From K189A clade bacterium (GTDB lineage: Bacteria > Pseudomonadota > Gammaproteobacteria > Pseudomonadales > Azotimanducaceae): DNA of 8,350 nucleotides. The notes under the pieces are model-generated. The model worked only from the letters and a program-made list of their open reading frames with translations. It was not told the DNA's origin and did not search any database. The stretch spans positions 1 to 8,350 of the forward strand of contig RKSB01000029.1 in NCBI GenBank assembly GCA_007571095.1, given 5' to 3'. Numbering within the stretch: the first letter of the stretch is position 1; each line of letters opens with the position of its first letter. This document shows, one piece after another, positions 5,046-8,350 of the stretch. The position numbers were made by a program, and so were the translations under genes.

Positions 5046-7331
5046 CTAACGCAAGCCCTGGTCAAATCTCGAGTCATCCGGAATGTTCAGAAGGCTGTTC
5101 TCAAGCCAGAACAACCTCCGCTTATCGTCTTCAACCTGCCGAACCACCCTCTGGAGTAACGGACCATGGGCCAGACGGCAAGGGACATTCGACTGCCAGG
5201 AACCCATGCAGACAACCGGCCATTCGATATCCTGAAGATACCCTTTCATGGGTGCTTCGGCCTCAGACGAAGAACGAATGAGGATGCCGACATCGAAATC
5301 CATCAACCGGTGAAAGGGGTCTGCTGCACCCATTGCCTTGATCTCCAAGTCATCGATTTTGACATCAAGGAACTGCCTGCCGGTACCGGTGCCCATCTGC
5401 AAAGAACCGGTCAGCCGGTCAAAGTCGAAGGTCTCCGGCCACTTCTTCACCGCTTCCTGATCGCCCGTCATATAGGCCAACTCCGAGGCAAGTGCCCGAA
5501 TGCCTTCGTTTTCAAAGACGCCGTTATTGACCAGAAATTGCAGGTTCAAGCGAGCTGACTCGGCGACTCGCTGCAGGCTTCTGCCCGCAAGGCTCGCCTG
5601 GCCGGACAGGTTGAGCCTGCCCGATACACTCAGAGGAAAGCCGAGCCAGTCGCTGACCTTTTCTATATCCATTCCGTTGTTAATAAACCGCATTTGCCAA
5701 TCCGCAGCCTTCAGCGACAGGTCGGCTGCCAGTTGACCGTTGAACGAGCCGCTCAGAAACTGATCGGCGGTGGCGGTGGCAAGTATTTTCTGGCCGTCTG
5801 ACCGGCTCTGCAGATCGATCCCCTCAATCTCAAGACCAGCGAACTCAAGCGCGTGGAGTTGGAGCAAGAACTCCCATTTCCAGGCAGGCGGCAACTGCTC
5901 GACAAAAGACAGTTCATAAACCCAGGGGTCGAGGGCAAACCGGCTGCCATTCAGGCTGATTCTGACTTTGTGAACCGCCTCCTCGGGCGACGGCTCGGTA
6001 ATCCAGGCCAGGTTGCCGCTGAACCTCTGGTCGTTCACCGAAAGCTCGGCATTGTTCAGAAAAAGCCCTTCCCGAGTGTACTTGAAAAAGCCCTCCAAAC
6101 CGAATTTTTGCAACGGAACCGGTACTGGCTGGCCAAGAAACCTCGCCAGAGCAGGAGGATTTTCTGTTGACAAGCCAAGCCTTCCGTCAAGATCAATGCC
6201 CGCATCGAGAATGTTTACGACAAGGTTACTCAGCTTCAGGTTGATTTCGCCTGTCATCTCAAGGTCAACTCTGGCCTGACGTTGAACCAGGCTGATATCC
6301 CCACTCAGTTGATGGAGCGGACTGTCATCAAAACTCACCCGGCCATCGACCACTCGAGCGGAAAAGTCCGCCAACAGAGGCGACTCTGACGGCTCTTCGG
6401 AAGGCTCGACCTGCACTTCTCCTCTTCTTTGCTGAACATTGATGTCGATCACTCTTGAGCGATCAGCCGACAGCTCTTCTTCGGGGATAATTCTTCTCGC
6501 CGATGACCGATTGACCAGAGTATTCAGGTCAAAATTCACTCGTGGCGAGCCAGGGATCAGCAGGCTGCCCGATGCCGAAGAAGACACCCAGTCATTCGAC
6601 AACAGGTCTTGTAGCTGCAAAACCTCAAACGCCAGCCGAAACTCAAGGTCCTCCGCCTGATAGTGCAGACCAGCCTGTTTGAAAACCAGTTCATCGACAG
6701 CAAAAGTGGTTGGCAGGCTGCTGCTCTCGGCTGATGTACGAACAGTAAACCGGGCCGGCTCGTTGGCTGGGAACAGAGGAACCTTGATAGTTCCGCCCTC
6801 CTCCGAGGTCAGCACCCAGCTATAGCCGTCGTTTTTATCCCCTGTCAGAAGCCCGCTGGTGAAACCAACAAGCGTAATCTTGTCAACAAGGATGCTCTGG
6901 TTCGGCGAGAGTATCGACAGCATAGCGACATCGACAATGGCCTCGTCCATGTGTGCAAGCGGAACGCCGCTTCCCGGCAGAGTGATGCGAATGCCCTGAA
7001 GGCGAAGAACAAGCGAAGGAGACCACCGCCAATCCAGGTCCTCCAGATGGAGGTCATAGCCGGTGTGCTCAAACACTGCCTCGGTCAAACCTGTGATCAC
7101 TCTCTCTCGATCAAGCCGATTGGCCAGCCAGAAATAGCAGATGCCGCTCACCAGCGACACCAGCAAAAAGCTGGCGAGAAAGCGAAAAAGCAGGCTGTAG
7201 CGTTCGTCAACCAGAGTACGGTAGCTACGTACCAGAATATCTCTGCGAATCGCTATTTTTGAACGATTGAACATTGAGTGAGGGCAGGCAAATGGTGTTA
7301 CTATGAACAGTCGCCTTCTTGTGCCGACCAT
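5046..7331 (-). CDS. asmA: AsmA family envelope protein
   Basis: An AsmA-family protein of 761 aa, anchored in the inner membrane by one helix (about residues 48-70) with the rest in the periplasm. AsmA-like proteins act in outer-membrane biogenesis, and related AsmA-clan proteins (YhdP, TamB) are implicated in lipid transfer. Evidence: after the helix, TEAVFEHTGYDLHLEDLDW and LVLRLQGIRITLPG match the AsmA N-terminal domain; near the C-terminus, GFPLSVSGRLNLSGQASLAG and LTGSLQMGTGTG match the AsmA C-terminal domain. Its place directly upstream of mutY agrees with related gammaproteobacteria. The start is uncertain: the ATG at 7331 has a weak AGG, while the ATG at 7274 gives 742 aa; neither has a strong signal, and the extra 19 residues look unconserved. 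A TAGAAT on the same strand overlaps the 7331 ATG and could be a -10 element, which would favour 7274. The stop is TAG. Paralogues in the family make the exact symbol slightly uncertain. Confidence 0.9.
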   Translation of the reverse strand: MVGTRRRLFIVTPFACPHSMFNRSKIAIRRDILVRSYRTLVDERYSLLFRFLASFLLVSLVSGICYFWLANRLDRERVITGLTEAVFEHTGYDLHLEDLDWRWSPSLVLRLQGIRITLPGSGVPLAHMDEAIVDVAMLSILSPNQSILVDKITLVGFTSGLLTGDKNDGYSWVLTSEEGGTIKVPLFPANEPARFTVRTSAESSSLPTTFAVDELVFKQAGLHYQAEDLEFRLAFEVLQLQDLLSNDWVSSSASGSLLIPGSPRVNFDLNTLVNRSSARRIIPEEELSADRSRVIDINVQQRRGEVQVEPSEEPSESPLLADFSARVVDGRVSFDDSPLHQLSGDISLVQRQARVDLEMTGEINLKLSNLVVNILDAGIDLDGRLGLSTENPPALARFLGQPVPVPLQKFGLEGFFKYTREGLFLNNAELSVNDQRFSGNLAWITEPSPEEAVHKVRISLNGSRFALDPWVYELSFVEQLPPAWKWEFLLQLHALEFAGLEIEGIDLQSRSDGQKILATATADQFLSGSFNGQLAADLSLKAADWQMRFINNGMDIEKVSDWLGFPLSVSGRLNLSGQASLAGRSLQRVAESARLNLQFLVNNGVFENEGIRALASELAYMTGDQEAVKKWPETFDFDRLTGSLQMGTGTGRQFLDVKIDDLEIKAMGAADPFHRLMDFDVGILIRSSSEAEAPMKGYLQDIEWPVVCMGSWQSNVPCRLAHGPLLQRVVRQVEDDKRRLFWLENSLLNIPDDSRFDQGLR
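7296..7304 (+). promoter_or_regulatory. Candidate extended -10 promoter of hisB-hisA
   Basis: The plus strand reads TGT TACTAT, an extended -10, with TTGAGT at 7274-7279 as a possible -35 at a long 19-bp spacing. Start near 7311 would give a leader of about 115 nt before hisB. The site lies inside the 5' end of the divergent asmA-family frame if that gene begins at 7331. Confidence 0.4.
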
Positions 7332-7425
7332 TCTAGCCTAAGAAGCAGCAAAAAGGCCTAAGGCGATCTCGCTTGCGAAGAGCGGCTTTCCGAAAAATCT
7401 CTCGATTCTCACACCAGGTTCTGAC

Positions 7426-8025
7426 ATGTCGGCACGTACCGCAAAAATCAGCCGAACGACCAAAGAAACCGATATTCGAGTTGAGCTTGACCTGGAAGGC
7501 GGTGGTCGAGTCGAACTGGACACAGGCCTGCCCTTTTTCGAGCACATGCTTGAACAGGTGGCCCGACACGGCTGCCTTGACCTGGTGATTCGAGCGCGTG
7601 GCGACCTCGCTGTGGACGCTCATCATACGGTGGAAGATGTTGGAATAAGCCTGGGGCAGGCACTGAAAGAGGCAGTCGGCGACAAGGCTGGTATTCGCCG
7701 TTACGGCTCTGCCTATGTGCCGCTTGATGAAGCACTCAGCCGAGTGGTGGTGGACCTCTCGGGACGACCCGGACTCTTCTGGAATGTTTCCTTCAGCCGA
7801 GCAACAATCGGAAGTTTTGATGTCGATCTGATCGGAGAATTCTTTCGCGGGCTGGTCAACCACGCCCAACTGACGCTACATGTCGATAACCTCAAGGGGG
7901 AGAACAGCCACCACCAGGCCGAAACCATCTTCAAGGCTTTTGGCCGAGCACTAAGGCAGGCTGTCGAGAGAGATTCACGAGCCCGCGATCAAGTGCCTTC
8001 AACCAAGGGTACCCTGACCGACTGA
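7426..8025 (+). CDS. hisB: Imidazoleglycerol-phosphate dehydratase (monofunctional HisB)
   Basis: Cytoplasmic enzyme that dehydrates imidazole glycerol phosphate to imidazole acetol phosphate in histidine biosynthesis. The 199 aa length fits the dehydratase alone, without the N-terminal phosphatase found in E. coli HisB. Hallmarks are TGLPFFEHMLEQVARHG (33-49), the metal-binding DAHHTVEDVG (64-73), the second metal site GENSHHQAET (158-167), and the C-terminal PSTKG. The ATG at 7426 gives the standard short N-terminus and has AGG 7 nt upstream. It is divergent from the asmA-family gene and followed after 7 bp by hisA, with which it is probably co-transcribed. hisH, which often lies between hisB and hisA in related genomes, is absent here. 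Identification is secure. Confidence 0.99.
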   Translation: MSARTAKISRTTKETDIRVELDLEGGGRVELDTGLPFFEHMLEQVARHGCLDLVIRARGDLAVDAHHTVEDVGISLGQALKEAVGDKAGIRRYGSAYVPLDEALSRVVVDLSGRPGLFWNVSFSRATIGSFDVDLIGEFFRGLVNHAQLTLHVDNLKGENSHHQAETIFKAFGRALRQAVERDSRARDQVPSTKGTLTD

Positions 8026-8032
8026 ACTCACA

Positions 8033-8350
8033 GTGGACTTCATTCCGGCAATCGACATTCGGGGCGGCTATTGCGTTCGGCTCAAGCAGGGGGATTTTTA
8101 CCAGGAGACCCTGTTCTCTGAGGATCCGGTGGCGACCGCGATGCGTTGGCTGGAGGCCGGTGCTCGGCGGTTGCACATCGTTGATCTGGACGGTGCCCGA
8201 GGCCAGTCAACGACCAAGGATGTCATTCGCTCCCGCATTCGGGAGGTAAGAAAGCAGTTTGGCGATGAATAGGTCATGATTCAGGTCGGTGGCGGGGTGA
8301 GAAGGCGGAACGACTTGAATGCTTACAGGGCCGCCGGTGCAAAACGGCAG
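8033..8350 (+). CDS. hisA: HisA (ProFAR isomerase) 5' part, interrupted by in-frame TAG, partial at window edge
   Basis: HisA isomerises ProFAR to PRFAR in histidine biosynthesis. The GTG at 8033 begins with FIPAIDIRGG, containing the catalytic Asp at residue 8, then CVRLKQGDFYQ, DPVATAMRWLEAGARRLHIV and DLDGARG, all HisA blocks of strands 1-2. After residue 79 comes TAG (8270-8272). The same frame then continues with VMIQVGGGVR, the conserved strand-3 motif (PVQVGGGVR in E. coli), and further HisA-like sequence to the window end. No indel is present, so this is not a frameshift. An ATG at 8276-8278 follows the stop after one codon. The gene is thus a nonsense mutant, a sequencing error, a split gene translated by reinitiation, or a suppressed stop. 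The GTG lacks a clear ribosome-binding site and probably depends on hisB translation 7 bp upstream. The remaining part lies outside the window. Confidence 0.9.
8270..8272 (+). other. In-frame amber codon within hisA
   Basis: TAG falls between the predicted helix 2 (RSRIREVRKQF) and strand 3 (VMIQVGGG) of the HisA barrel, with reading frame kept on both sides. One base change from CAG, GAG or AAG would create it. The site is followed by GTC ATG, so ribosomes could restart. TAG also ends the two symporter genes and the asmA-family gene in this window, so it is a normal stop here. Confidence 0.95.

Noticed and set aside
7333..7869. A 178-codon minus-strand frame opposite hisB.
   Set aside because: hisB on the plus strand is unambiguous with all catalytic motifs; the antisense frame has no recognisable features.

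Overview
The window reads as chromosome of a gammaproteobacterium. The linkage asmA-mutY-yggX followed by a tRNA-Phe gene, with monofunctional hisB and hisA next door, resembles an arrangement I recall from Pseudomonas and relatives. The paired small/large sodium:solute symporter is of the kind typified by Vibrio VC_2705. The exact genus cannot be read from the sequence. Base composition looks like the mid-to-high 50s percent GC in most genes, and lower in the accessory pair described below.

Layout, left to right. Positions 1-284 carry no convincing gene; they hold two tandem copies of a 131-bp repeat (28-158 and 159-289), and the second copy runs over the stop codon of the neighbouring symporter gene. 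On the minus strand, 285-1994 encodes the large symporter subunit and 2007-2324 its small DUF4212 partner, with a probable extended -10 promoter at 2370-2378. Next is a two-gene accessory module, also on the minus strand: a Panacea (SocA-like/DUF4065) protein at 2897-3442, overlapping by 8 bp a small protein with two predicted membrane helices (2545-2904), which is followed by hairpins that look like a terminator. It lies directly downstream of tRNA-Phe(GAA) at 3514-3586. Upstream of the tRNA come yggX (3678-3959), mutY (3956-5002, possibly from 5077) and an asmA-family gene (5046-7331), tightly packed and probably one transcript. Divergent from these on the plus strand are hisB (7426-8025) and hisA (from 8033 to the window edge).

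How the parts fit together. MutY and YggX are both linked to oxidative damage; AsmA-family proteins belong to the envelope. HisB and HisA are enzymes of histidine biosynthesis. The symporter pair is a sodium-coupled carboxylate-type importer. The Panacea plus membrane-protein pair has the architecture of a PanAT toxin-antitoxin or defence module and is the best candidate for an undescribed system. The second notable point is that hisA is interrupted in frame by TAG at 8270-8272, with the HisA sequence resuming in the same frame and an ATG three bases after the stop. TAG is the ordinary terminator of three other genes here, so mutation, sequencing error or a split gene is likelier than a recoded codon.
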